Below, in pieces: positions 52,314 to 59,984 of a DNA stretch of 59,984 bases. The position numbers and the translations under genes are program-made. The notes under the pieces are model-generated. The model had not been told where the DNA came from. It ran no database searches and was given only the letters and a program-made list of their open reading frames with translations. Source of the DNA: Firmicutes bacterium HGW-Firmicutes-7 (lineage in GTDB: Bacteria; Bacillota; Clostridia; Lachnospirales; Vallitaleaceae). Every line of letters starts with the position of its first letter. Positions within the stretch are counted from its first letter, which is position 1. Location of the stretch: assembly GCA_002841375.1 (NCBI GenBank), contig PGZO01000027.1:1-59984 (forward strand). Direction: 5' to 3'.

Positions 52314-54153
52314 AACAAATACCTCCTCCAAATATTTGTGCGCCACATGTTGAGCAGGAAAGTGAGCAATTTGGTGTCGTTTTTCCTTGAAGGGCTTTTT
52401 CATATTCATCTAGTAAAAAATCTTTTGATACGCCGATGTCAATAAAATCCCATGGGAGCATTTCATCCAATGAACGCTCTCTAGATGCGTAAAAACTAGC
52501 ATCAATTCCACATTGGTCAAAAGCCTGTTCCCAAACTGTATATTTGAAATGTTCAGACCACGCATCGTATTTAGCGCCTAATTTGTACGCTTCATATATA
52601 ACTTGACCTAATCGACGATCTCCTCTAGCAATAACACCTTCTATAACACTTGTTTTTGCGTCATGTGAATTGAATTTAATATTTTTTTTATTGATTGTTC
52701 TATTTAAAAGAGTTTGTTTTTCTTTAAACTGTTCTAATGTATCTTGAGCCACCCACTGAAAAGGCGTAAATGGTTTTGGCACAAAGAAAGAAGTACTTGT
52801 AACAATTTCAACTCTAGAACGTCTTAGCTCTTTAGGAAGTTCATAATATTTTTCAACAATCTTATGAGAAAGATGTGCAATCCCTTCGACATCTTCTAAT
52901 TCTTCAGTTGGCAAACCTAACATAAAATACAGTTTCACTCTTGACCATCCACTTTCAAAAGCTTCTTTAGAGCCTTTTAAAATGTCTTCCTCAGTAATAC
53001 CCTTATTTATAACATCTCTAAGCCTTTGAGAGCCCGCCTCAGGGGCAAAGGTTAAACTGCTTTTTCTAACATCTTGAACTTTTTTCATAAGATCTAAAGA
53101 AAACGCATCAATTCTAAGGGATGGTAAAGATAAATTAACATGCTGTTCGTGACCAACCGTATCAATAATATGTTCTGAAAGCTCATGTAGTGGTTTATAA
53201 TCGCTTGAGCTTAGAGATACTAAGGATATTTCCTCATGACCAGTACCTTTTATCAAATTAACGGCCTGTTCTTTTAGCATGTCCACATTTTTTTCTCTTA
53301 CAGGGCGATATACAATACCTGCTTGACAGAATCTACACCCTCTCATACACCCTCTAAAAAGTTCTAAAACCACGCGGTCATGAACAACCTGCATATATGG
53401 AACGAGTGGCTTAGTAGGATAAGAAGATGCAGTTAAATCTAGGACTAGGTTTTTTTTGATTTTTTCTTTTGCATTTGGATGATTCGGTAGAAAAGAATGA
53501 ATTGTCTTATCCTCATTATAAGTAACATCATAAAGCTTAGGAACGTAAATACCATCTATTTTAGCAACAGCTTCTAAATAGTCAGCTCTACTCTTTCCTT
53601 CAGCCTTAAATGTACCATATAAATCTAAAACATCATTAAAACGCACTTCTCCTTCTCCGATGTAAAAAAAGTCAATAAAATCTGCCAAAGGCTCAGGATT
53701 ATAAGTACAAGGGCCACCTGCACAAACTATCGGATCATCTTCTGAACGATCTTTGGAAAAAATTGGAATATGTGAAAGTTCTAGAACACTCAATATATTC
53801 GTATAAGACATTTCATATTGAACAGTAAACCCTAAAAAGTCAAAGTTCTTAATATCATCTTGAGATTCTAATGCGAATAGAGGAATGTTCTTCTCTCTCA
53901 TGATATTATCTAAATCAATCCATGGTGAAAAAACTCTTTCACAATAAGTATCCTCTCGTTTATTCAAGAAGTCATATAAGATTGCTAAACCTAAGTGGCT
54001 CATAGCAATTTCATATACATCGGGAAAACAAAAAGCAAATCTAATGTCTATCTTTTCAATATCTTTATATATACAATTTATTTCATTACCTATATATCTT
54101 GCAGGCTTATCGACGCTTAACAAGATTTCATCACTTAATTTAAGTTCATTCAT
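52303..54153 (-). CDS. TIGR03960 family B12-binding/radical SAM protein
   Basis: 616 residues. The N-terminal 250 residues hold the B12-binding-like domain (FCFPDVYEIAMSHLGLAIL, ILSVLELSHIPIFSKDRSED). The radical SAM cluster is CMRGCRFCQAG (Cys269, Cys273, Cys276), followed by the SAM-binding domain with LSLPSLRIDAFS and GSQRLRDVINKG. The C-terminus has a Cys cluster CSLSCSTCGAQ, probably a second cluster. Couples to the TIGR03936 gene. Substrate not settled; large intact gene with usual size. Confidence 0.93.
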   Translation of the reverse strand: MNELKLSDEILLSVDKPARYIGNEINCIYKDIEKIDIRFAFCFPDVYEIAMSHLGLAILYDFLNKREDTYCERVFSPWIDLDNIMREKNIPLFALESQDDIKNFDFLGFTVQYEMSYTNILSVLELSHIPIFSKDRSEDDPIVCAGGPCTYNPEPLADFIDFFYIGEGEVRFNDVLDLYGTFKAEGKSRADYLEAVAKIDGIYVPKLYDVTYNEDKTIHSFLPNHPNAKEKIKKNLVLDLTASSYPTKPLVPYMQVVHDRVVLELFRGCMRGCRFCQAGIVYRPVREKNVDMLKEQAVNLIKGTGHEEISLVSLSSSDYKPLHELSEHIIDTVGHEQHVNLSLPSLRIDAFSLDLMKKVQDVRKSSLTFAPEAGSQRLRDVINKGITEEDILKGSKEAFESGWSRVKLYFMLGLPTEELEDVEGIAHLSHKIVEKYYELPKELRRSRVEIVTSTSFFVPKPFTPFQWVAQDTLEQFKEKQTLLNRTINKKNIKFNSHDAKTSVIEGVIARGDRRLGQVIYEAYKLGAKYDAWSEHFKYTVWEQAFDQCGIDASFYASRERSLDEMLPWDFIDIGVSKDFLLDEYEKALQGKTTPNCSLSCSTCGAQIFGGGICYEG

Positions 54154-54236
54154 AATAAGTTCTCCTTAGTAGAGTATCTAATATATCATAATATATTTAT
54201 GCGTATATAACAAGGCAATTTGCGAATCATTTAGAA

Positions 54237-54692
54237 TCACTCTGAATTGTTTGTTTCGTCATTTGCTTCTTCATTGGTTAAGTCCTCAAGAACAGTACTG
54301 TCAAGGTCTTCATGATCCTCTCCAGTTGTTTGATCTATAGAGGAGGGATTATCATCATCTTTAGTTGGCATAATATCTTCAACATCCATATTAGGATTAT
54401 CTTGATCTTCCTCTTTTTGAAGAGTATTCAAAGAATCTTCTGTCTCTATAGGTTTTTCCTTAAAGAAAAACACCCTATCTTTTATTGAATTTAAGTCTTC
54501 ATCATGATACACAACATCGTAGAGGCTGTCAACATTAAAATCACCAATGGCTAAGTCATATTTTTTCATTAATAATACAACAAGTAATAGTCCTAGCGCT
54601 ATAAATAATTTAGAATTGAACTTATTTGGAATATCAGTACTTCTAGGCCTAATATTTTTTCTGTTTTTTTTCTTACTTTGCATACTTTTCAT
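54237..54692 (-). CDS. Hypothetical single-pass membrane protein with acidic tail
   Basis: 151 residues. A basic N-terminus of about 28 residues (KSMQSKKKNRKNIRPRS) is followed by one membrane segment (about 29-47, KLFIALGLLLVVLLMKK), then a 100-residue acidic and Asp/Glu/Ser-rich, disordered tail. No conserved domain recognised. ATG 54692 is preceded by AGGGGTGA; the ATG at 54710 lies upstream of that site. Probably part of the same transcript as the TIGR03960 gene, 84 bases after it begins. Confidence 0.55.
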   Translation of the reverse strand: MKSMQSKKKNRKNIRPRSTDIPNKFNSKLFIALGLLLVVLLMKKYDLAIGDFNVDSLYDVVYHDEDLNSIKDRVFFFKEKPIETEDSLNTLQKEEDQDNPNMDVEDIMPTKDDDNPSSIDQTTGEDHEDLDSTVLEDLTNEEANDETNNSE

Positions 54693-54732
54693 AATTTCAC
54701 CCCTTGTCAATTAATGTACCACTTTACAACAG

Positions 54733-56580
54733 TTAAAGGCCCTCAATATCAACGCAATGCATTTCTAAAAAATAATTTAATTGGATTAAGTAAGCAACAA
54801 ATTGAGGTCCTTTCATCAATTGGCCAAACCATGGTGTTTGAAAAGCATTCAAATCATTGTTAAGAAGATTATTCACCTTATTTATATTTATTAGACCTTT
54901 TATTGGTGCATGTGGTTTATCAAGTATTGATTTGAGTAATTGGCATAACAAAGTATTATACTTTGGATGATAAGTTTTTGGATAAGGTGATTTCTTTCTG
55001 CTTATTACCTCGCTAGGTAAATGCTCCTTTAAAGCAGCTCTTAGCAAACCTTTTTCGATGTTATCCATGTATTTTATTGACCAAGGAATATTATATGCAT
55101 ATTCAATTATACGATGGTCCGCATAAGGTACTCTTACCTCGAGACCATTGTACATACTCATGCGGTCTTTTCTTGTTAATAATGTGACCATAAACCATTT
55201 ATAATTTAAATAGGTTAATCTTCTAATTCCACGATCATAAGAATCCTCATGATCTAAATATTCAATTTCTTGTATAGATTTTTTATATTCACTGTTCGCA
55301 AATTCATTAATTTTCAACTTTGCTAAACCCTCAGATAAAAAAGATTTTCTTACATCCATATGTTTAATCCAAGGAAACCCATCATAATGAATATCTGTAA
55401 AATTTCTATACCAAGGATATCCCCCAAATATTTCATCTGCACATTCACCAGACAATGCCACCGTATGTTTCTTTTTTACTTTGTTACAAAACAAAAGTAA
55501 AGAAGAATCTATGTCAGCCATACCAGGATAATCATTTGCTCTTGTGGCATCCCATAATGCATTTGCAAGTTCATCAATTCCAAGCTCTATTCTATGATGG
55601 TTTGAGTTTATGTATTTGCTGACTCTAGATACCCACATATTGTCATTGCTTGGTTGAAATGTATCACCAGCAAAGTACAAATCATTTTCTTCATAATCTA
55701 CAGAATAAGTTGTTAAAAAGTCCCCCTTATTCTCAAATAAATACTTTGATGCGATAGAAGATATTGCACTTGAATCTAAACCACCTGATAAAAAGGTGCA
55801 AATAGGCACATCTGAGATCAACTGACTTTTTATAGCATCTTCGACTAAAAATGAAATGCGTTCAATCGTTGAACTCTTGTTTTCGGTATGTTCACCAGTA
55901 ATTGGGCGCCAATATATTTTTTTGACACATTTCTTTTCTGTAAGATATATGAATTCTGCAGGCTTAACCTCATAAATGTTTTTAAACAAACCACTACCAT
56001 TTACTCTGCTAGGTCCTAAGCTAAAAAGTTCGAGTAAGCTCGTTTCATTAAAAACTGGCTCTACTAGTGGATGTTCAAGTAAAGCTTTTATTTCTGATGC
56101 AAAAATAAAATAACCATTTACTTGGGTATAAAAAAGAGGCTTAACTCCTATTCTATCTCTTGCTAAAAACAATGTTTTGGTTCTATTTTCCCATATTGCA
56201 AAGGCATAAATACCGTTCAAATATTGAAGGCTGTCTTCCCCCCATTCAACATATGCTTTCAAAACAACCTCTGTATCACAATGAGAACTAAAATCATATC
56301 CCTTTTGTATTAATAGTTTTCTAACCTCATCGGTATTGTAAAGTTCTCCATTATAAACAAGCGTATATTCATAAATTTCCTTCTTATAAGTCATGGGCTG
56401 TATTCCACCCGTTGGATCAATTACAATTAGCCTTCTATGTCCTAAAAGAACCTTTTCATTATAATAATAGCCAAAGGCATCAGGCCCTCTATGTATTAAT
56501 GCATCTGTCATCGGGTGAATTGTTTCAATTTCTTGAATTAAATTATCATGATAATTAATAATTCCAGTAATCCCACACAT
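54733..56580 (-). CDS. asnB: Asparagine synthase (glutamine-hydrolysing)
   Basis: 615 residues. Cys2 (after Met removal the catalytic N-terminus: MCGITGIINY) starts the glutamine amidotransferase domain (RGPDAFGYYY); the synthetase domain has the PP-loop SGGLDSSAISS (about residue 260) and ALSGECADEIFGGYPWY. AsnB makes asparagine from aspartate, glutamine and ATP. The start ATG 56580 is preceded by GGAGGATTTTAA. The family also includes lasso-peptide and cell-envelope variants, but the full motifs and length favour ordinary AsnB. Confidence 0.92.
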   Translation of the reverse strand: MCGITGIINYHDNLIQEIETIHPMTDALIHRGPDAFGYYYNEKVLLGHRRLIVIDPTGGIQPMTYKKEIYEYTLVYNGELYNTDEVRKLLIQKGYDFSSHCDTEVVLKAYVEWGEDSLQYLNGIYAFAIWENRTKTLFLARDRIGVKPLFYTQVNGYFIFASEIKALLEHPLVEPVFNETSLLELFSLGPSRVNGSGLFKNIYEVKPAEFIYLTEKKCVKKIYWRPITGEHTENKSSTIERISFLVEDAIKSQLISDVPICTFLSGGLDSSAISSIASKYLFENKGDFLTTYSVDYEENDLYFAGDTFQPSNDNMWVSRVSKYINSNHHRIELGIDELANALWDATRANDYPGMADIDSSLLLFCNKVKKKHTVALSGECADEIFGGYPWYRNFTDIHYDGFPWIKHMDVRKSFLSEGLAKLKINEFANSEYKKSIQEIEYLDHEDSYDRGIRRLTYLNYKWFMVTLLTRKDRMSMYNGLEVRVPYADHRIIEYAYNIPWSIKYMDNIEKGLLRAALKEHLPSEVISRKKSPYPKTYHPKYNTLLCQLLKSILDKPHAPIKGLININKVNNLLNNDLNAFQTPWFGQLMKGPQFVAYLIQLNYFLEMHCVDIEGL

Positions 56581-56618
56581 TTAAAATCCTCCAATTTGTC
56601 AATTACTAGCTAAACTTG

Positions 56619-56652
56619 CGCAACAGTAGGAGTTGTAACTCCTACTGTTGCG
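56619..56652. repeat. Perfect 34-base palindrome upstream of asnB
   Basis: CGCAACAGTAGGAGTT (56619-56634) and AACTCCTACTGTTGCG (56637-56652) are exact complements around two bases. No T-run follows on either strand, so it is not a classical terminator. It lies 39 bases before the asnB start and 136 before tyrS, between two divergent genes. An operator or leader hairpin is possible. Confidence 0.65.
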
Positions 56653-56788
56653 GGAAGAATGCACGCCACAAATTAGTGGTGTACATCTGCCATTTATCTA
56701 ATTATATGCGAAGATTATGTCATTTATGCTTGATGAATTGGGATAAGTATGTTAGGATATTTATTAAAAAGCATTAGGAGGCATCATG

Positions 56789-58018
56789 ATGAAAAGTGCA
56801 TACGACATTTTGTTGGAACGTGGATTTATTGAGCAAACAACACATGAAGAAGAAATCATAGATTTATTTAAGAAGGAAAAAATTACTTTTTATATTGGCT
56901 TTGACCCTACTGCTGACAGCTTAACGGTAGGTCATTTTTTAACGGTAATGGCAATGGCTCATTTACAGCAAGCAGGACATAGACCAATCGTTTTAATTGG
57001 TGGCGGAACAACGATGGTCGGCGATCCTACCGGAAAGTCTGATATGCGTAAAATGATGACCAAAGAAATTATTGGAAATAACGCTGAAAGTTTCAAGAAA
57101 CAGCTATCCAAGTTTATTGACTTCACAGATGATCGTGCAATTATGGTCAACAATGCCGACTGGTTGCTAAACCTAAACTATGTAGAATTTATTCGAGAGA
57201 TTGGTGTTCATTTCTCTGTAAATAGAATGTTGACAGCGGACTGCTATAAAACAAGATATGAAAAGGGATTAACCTTCCTTGAATTCAACTATATGTTAAT
57301 GCAATCGTATGATTTTTTAGAATTAAACAAAAGATATGCATGTACAATGCAACTAGGTGGAAATGATCAATGGTCTAACATACTAGGTGGGGTTGAATTA
57401 ATTCGTAGAAAAGAAGGCAAACCTGCTTATGGTATGACCTTTAAGCTATTGACAACTGGCGACGGAAAGAAAATGGGTAAAACTGAAAAAGGTGCTGTAT
57501 GGTTAGATCCAGAAAAGACATCTCCTTATGAATTTTATCAATACTGGCGAAATACAGAGGATGTTAAAGTAGCAGAATGTCTTGGACTTCTCACTTTCCT
57601 TCCAATGGATGAGGTGTTAAAATTAAGTGCTCTAGAGGGAGCCGAAATTAATACCGCAAAAGAAGTACTAGCGTTTGAAATCACCAAAAACATTCATGGT
57701 GAAGAAGAAGCATTAAAAGCAATGAATGCTGCAAAAGCATTGTTTTCAGGGGCTGCATTAGGTGGATCAATACCTACTACAGAGTTGAAAAAGGATGAAT
57801 TTAAAGATGGACTAGATATTCTAACACTTTTGCAACAAACAGGCCTTATCCCTACTCGTTCTGAAGGAAGGCGCTTGGTTGAGCAAGGTGGTATTAGAAT
57901 GAATGATGTTCAAGTTCAAAATATTAATATGATGGTAACACAAAAGGATTTTGACGAGAAAGATGAATTAATGATTAAAAAAGGTAAGAAAGGATTCCAT
58001 AGAGTCCATATCTCATAA
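56789..58018 (+). CDS. tyrS: Tyrosyl-tRNA synthetase
   Basis: 409 residues. The class I catalytic domain has [18 protein letters not shown] (HIGH-type motif) and [16 protein letters not shown] (KMSKS-type KMGKT). A C-terminal S4-like RNA-binding region ([18 protein letters not shown]) follows. Two ATGs (56786 and 56789); the second has the better distance to AGGAGG. No T-box leader is seen in front. Standard size, intact; terminator follows. Confidence 0.95.
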   Translation: MKSAYDILLERGFIEQTTHEEEIIDLFKKEKITFYIGFDPTADSLTVGHFLTVMAMAHLQQAGHRPIVLIGGGTTMVGDPTGKSDMRKMMTKEIIGNNAESFKKQLSKFIDFTDDRAIMVNNADWLLNLNYVEFIREIGVHFSVNRMLTADCYKTRYEKGLTFLEFNYMLMQSYDFLELNKRYACTMQLGGNDQWSNILGGVELIRRKEGKPAYGMTFKLLTTGDGKKMGKTEKGAVWLDPEKTSPYEFYQYWRNTEDVKVAECLGLLTFLPMDEVLKLSALEGAEINTAKEVLAFEITKNIHGEEEALKAMNAAKALFSGAALGGSIPTTELKKDEFKDGLDILTLLQQTGLIPTRSEGRRLVEQGGIRMNDVQVQNINMMVTQKDFDEKDELMIKKGKKGFHRVHIS

Positions 58019-58049
58019 ACATCTATAAATCAGCGATTTTGCTATAAAA

Positions 58050-58091
58050 TCTAAAAAAAGAATGACATTTGATGTGTCCTTCTTTTTTTCT
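58050..58091 (+). terminator. Terminator of tyrS
   Basis: AAAAAAAGAATGACAT and ATGTGTCCTTCTTTTTTT pair with a few mismatches around a three-base loop; the T-run ends the tyrS transcript. The A-run also allows use from the other strand. Confidence 0.8.
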
Positions 58092-58158
58092 TGTCAGCGT
58101 GTTATGGAAGATTTTAATTTTTCAACGCTCTTTTTATGGCTTCGTAGGAAAGTAGAAC

Positions 58159-58177
58159 TTTCCTACTGGATAAAAAA
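58159..58177 (+). repeat. Left arm of a 19-base inverted repeat
   Basis: TTTCCTACTGGATAAAAAA is found here and, inverted, at 59887-59905. Together they flank the three - strand genes of 58.2-59.9 kb. The left arm is itself part of the hairpin GTAGGAAAGT/ACTTTCCTAC. Confidence 0.7.
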
Positions 58178-58233
58178 CTGGAAAAAAAAACCTCATATTA
58201 AGTATCATAAGGTTTAAATGGTAACTGAAAAAC

Positions 58234-58464
58234 TTAATTAATTAGCACTACGACCGCTAATCCTGCATTAAGAACAATAAGTACCAGTAAAAAAAATAAT
58301 AAGTTTTTAGAGTTAATTGCTATGAACCTATTGCCTAATTGCTCATCTGCAAAGATGTCTTCTTCAATATAATCTAAGGATTCAAAGCTGTTACCTTTGC
58401 TTTTTAACGAATCCAAGTTATCCTGCAGACATTTAACTACATTTTCATTCTTATGTGTACTCAT
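58234..58464 (-). CDS. Hypothetical tail-anchored membrane protein
   Basis: 76 residues. The first 50 are soluble and acidic (EDIFADEQLGNRFIAIN), and the last 22 are one hydrophobic segment (LLFFLLVLIVLNAGLAVVVL). This recalls small membrane proteins found near sporulation or signal genes. The ATG 58464 follows GGGGGAT. It lies on the same strand as the response regulator with about 230 bases between. No family identified. Confidence 0.55.
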   Translation of the reverse strand: MSTHKNENVVKCLQDNLDSLKSKGNSFESLDYIEEDIFADEQLGNRFIAINSKNLLFFLLVLIVLNAGLAVVVLIN

Positions 58465-58699
58465 CTTAGATCCCCCGATCTCCGATTAAATAACCGTAAA
58501 AGCTTAATTAACTTAGGTACAATCTGTACAAATTTGCAAGCTACGTTCTTTTTGTCTAATACTATAGTACAACATGTCTTTGGGTATTACAACCATTATT
58601 TAATAAAATATTAACCAATAATTAACAAGTTATTAATGCTTATTTCACAAGTCCCTAAATAAATTTTACGCAAATTTTCTACTAAGGTTGTAGAAGGAA

Positions 58700-59401
58700 T
58701 TATGGTTTTGCATCAAATCGATAACCAACACCAAAAACAGTAAGTATATAACTTGGGCTTTTGGGATCGGACTCAATTTTTTGACGCAAATTTTTTATAT
58801 GCGTATCCACCGTTCTATCAAATCCATCAAAATCATCTCCTAAAACGATACTGATTAATTCATCTCGTGTAAAAGTTTTTTCTGAGAACTTAATTAATGT
58901 AAGTAATATATTATATTCATTTGGTGTTACCTTAACGACTTGATTATTTTTTTTAACTTCTCTTTTTAATAGGTTAATAACTAAATCATTATTATTGAAG
59001 GACAAGACATTCGATAGAAATTGCCGATCACCAGTACATCTTCTGAGTACGACACCAACTCTAGCAATAAGCTGCTTAGGACTAAAGGGTTTCGTTATGT
59101 AGTCATCTGCTCCAAGATCTAACCCATTTAATATATCTTCTTCTAATACCTTTGCTGTAAGCATAATAATCGGAACTCTTGAAATTTTTCTAATATTTCT
59201 GCATACTTCTTCTCCACTTATATCAGGAAGCATCAAATCTAAAATTACTAATGAAGGAGATTCCTTGTTGAAAACTTCAAGTGCTTCTTTACCATTGTAA
59301 GCTTTATAAACAGTATATTCATTATGTATAAGATACGATTCTATTACACTAACTATTTTGATTTCATCATCAACAATTAAAACGCTCTTTTCCAAACTCA
59401 T
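58700..59401 (-). CDS. OmpR-family response regulator (no kinase in view)
   Basis: 233 residues. Receiver domain with DD at 11-12, phosphorylation site D55 (LVILDLMLPD) and Lys in YITKPFSPK; winged helix from about 135 (KVTPNEYNILLTLIKF, FDRTVDTHIKNLRQKIE). Start ATG 59401 after GAGGTG; the longer frame from 59443 does not have a site. No histidine kinase gene follows within the window; the downstream gene is a small membrane protein, so the partner kinase may be elsewhere. DUF4363 precedes it. Confidence 0.9.
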   Translation of the reverse strand: MSLEKSVLIVDDEIKIVSVIESYLIHNEYTVYKAYNGKEALEVFNKESPSLVILDLMLPDISGEEVCRNIRKISRVPIIMLTAKVLEEDILNGLDLGADDYITKPFSPKQLIARVGVVLRRCTGDRQFLSNVLSFNNNDLVINLLKREVKKNNQVVKVTPNEYNILLTLIKFSEKTFTRDELISIVLGDDFDGFDRTVDTHIKNLRQKIESDPKSPSYILTVFGVGYRFDAKP

Positions 59402-59506
59402 TGCGCACCTCTTTAAAGTATACTTTTTATTATAGCTTATCAATTAGTTATGTAGATATTATGAAGAAATTAAATTCATTTTAACACCTCCTATTTAAAA
59501 AATCAA

Positions 59507-59872
59507 TTATTCCTCAAGTCTATTCCACTCACCTAATAATGCTTCCAATTGAATGATTGTATTTACATGACTTTTTGCTTTAATAGCGCCCTTTAAACGA
59601 GATAATAGTCCTTCGAATTCATATATTCTAGCCCCCTCAATAGAAAATTGAATGCGAAAGCGAATTTTATCCCAGGCTTCATCTAAGTTATTCATATTAT
59701 AAGAAGCATCTTCCCATTGTTCTTGATCAACATTTTCACTTATTGCTAAAATAAAAGCTACAACATCTTCACGATTGTTTAATGGTTTTTTTACGATACC
59801 CCCGGTAGTCATAATTAACACGAAAACTAGTAAGATAAAAGATATGACAATGATTTCTAATATTTTCTTCAT
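59507..59872 (-). CDS. DUF4363-like membrane-anchored protein
   Basis: 121 residues. One N-terminal membrane segment (about 5-24, LEIIVISFILLVFVLIM) followed by a helical domain with EDASYNMNNLDEAWDKIR and LEALLGEWNRLEE at the C-terminus. This fits DUF4363, a clostridial family of unknown function. ATG 59872 is preceded by AAAGGAGG. Lies ahead of the response regulator on the same strand, with 105 bases between. Confidence 0.62.
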   Translation of the reverse strand: MKKILEIIVISFILLVFVLIMTTGGIVKKPLNNREDVVAFILAISENVDQEQWEDASYNMNNLDEAWDKIRFRIQFSIEGARIYEFEGLLSRLKGAIKAKSHVNTIIQLEALLGEWNRLEE

Positions 59873-59886
59873 TTAAAAGAACCTCC

Positions 59887-59905
59887 TTTTTTATCCAGTA
59901 GGAAA
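59887..59905 (-). repeat. Right arm of a 19-base inverted repeat
   Basis: Exact inverted copy of 58159-58177. It sits just upstream of the DUF4363 ribosome-binding site. Confidence 0.7.
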
Positions 59906-59984
59906 CCTTTCATGAAATATATTCACCAACTAGAATGAAAATGAAACATGAAAGTTTCGACGTCACATATCAAGTTTATTTTCG

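Noticed and set aside
56653-56788. T-box riboswitch ahead of tyrS
   Set aside because: No T-box consensus (TGGnACCGCG-like) and no antiterminator/terminator pair in the short leader.
58234-58464. Small protein as histidine kinase partner of the response regulator
   Set aside because: At 76 residues it has no kinase domains; it can only be a small membrane protein.

Overview
The window is AT-rich bacterial chromosome from an anaerobic Firmicute of class Clostridia, most likely close to the Lachnospirales. The evidence is the conserved block lexA / rsfS / nadD-yqeK / yhbY / obgE / rpmA / prp / rplU / RNase G / TIGR03936 / TIGR03960 radical SAM, the L27 protein with a cleavable N-terminal extension next to its protease Prp, Firmicutes-type SOS boxes, and strong AGGAGG ribosome-binding sites. 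The lineage is inferred from gene order and codon style, not from a marker-gene tree.

Layout. (1) 1-2346: a group II intron (220-2133) with its maturase. It sits exactly inside the ATG start codon of a small hydrophobic peptide that looks like a type I toxin, with a convergent antisense RNA promoter and a shared terminator. (2) 2.4-14.4 kb: a run of small, mostly single-gene units on the + strand (YdeI-like, DUF4062, cupin, PhzF, acyltransferase, two QueG-like Fe-S proteins, flavodoxin, XRE regulator with membrane partner, DUF4282-like, DUF4177, VOC). Several members are truncated or broken (cytidine deaminase tail, out-of-frame lipoprotein). (3) 14.5-16 kb, - strand: a YlbF-family protein and two glycine-rich, spore-coat-like proteins. 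(4) 16.2-23.7 kb: a Qnr-like pentapeptide protein, then a MacA/MacB-type ABC efflux operon with its own two-component system and an ICMT-like methyltransferase. (5) 23.7-26.1 kb: a MutS2-like gene without a Smr domain, behind a long leader with an attenuator. (6) 26.7-33.5 kb: a defence island with a Gabija-type OLD nuclease plus UvrD-like helicase, then a HEPN protein and a PD-(D/E)XK protein. (7) 33.5-35.8 kb: a decayed IS91-type element with broken transposase and broken tyrosine recombinase. (8) 36.3-42.6 kb: an intact Xer-like recombinase, a tautomerase/HxlR/TIGR04076 operon, an SDR with divergent TetR regulator, oxidoreductase remnants, and an Lsa-family ABC-F protein behind an attenuator with a six-codon leader peptide. 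(9) 43.1-59.9 kb: the housekeeping core, including the divergent yneA-like/lexA SOS pair, the L21-L27-Obg operon, sodC, RNase G, radical SAM proteins, asnB, tyrS, and an OmpR-type regulator with DUF4363.

How the parts work together. Translation stress is one theme: two separate genes that act on ribosomes (MutS2-like and Lsa ABC-F) both have promoter, short leader ORF and intrinsic terminator ahead of the gene, which suggests induction by ribosome-targeting drugs. Defence and mobility form the second theme (Gabija-like pair, HEPN plus nuclease pair, toxin locus invaded by an intron, dead IS91). The most unusual objects are the intron-split toxin start codon, the HEPN/PD-(D/E)XK pair, and the MutS2-like attenuated gene.
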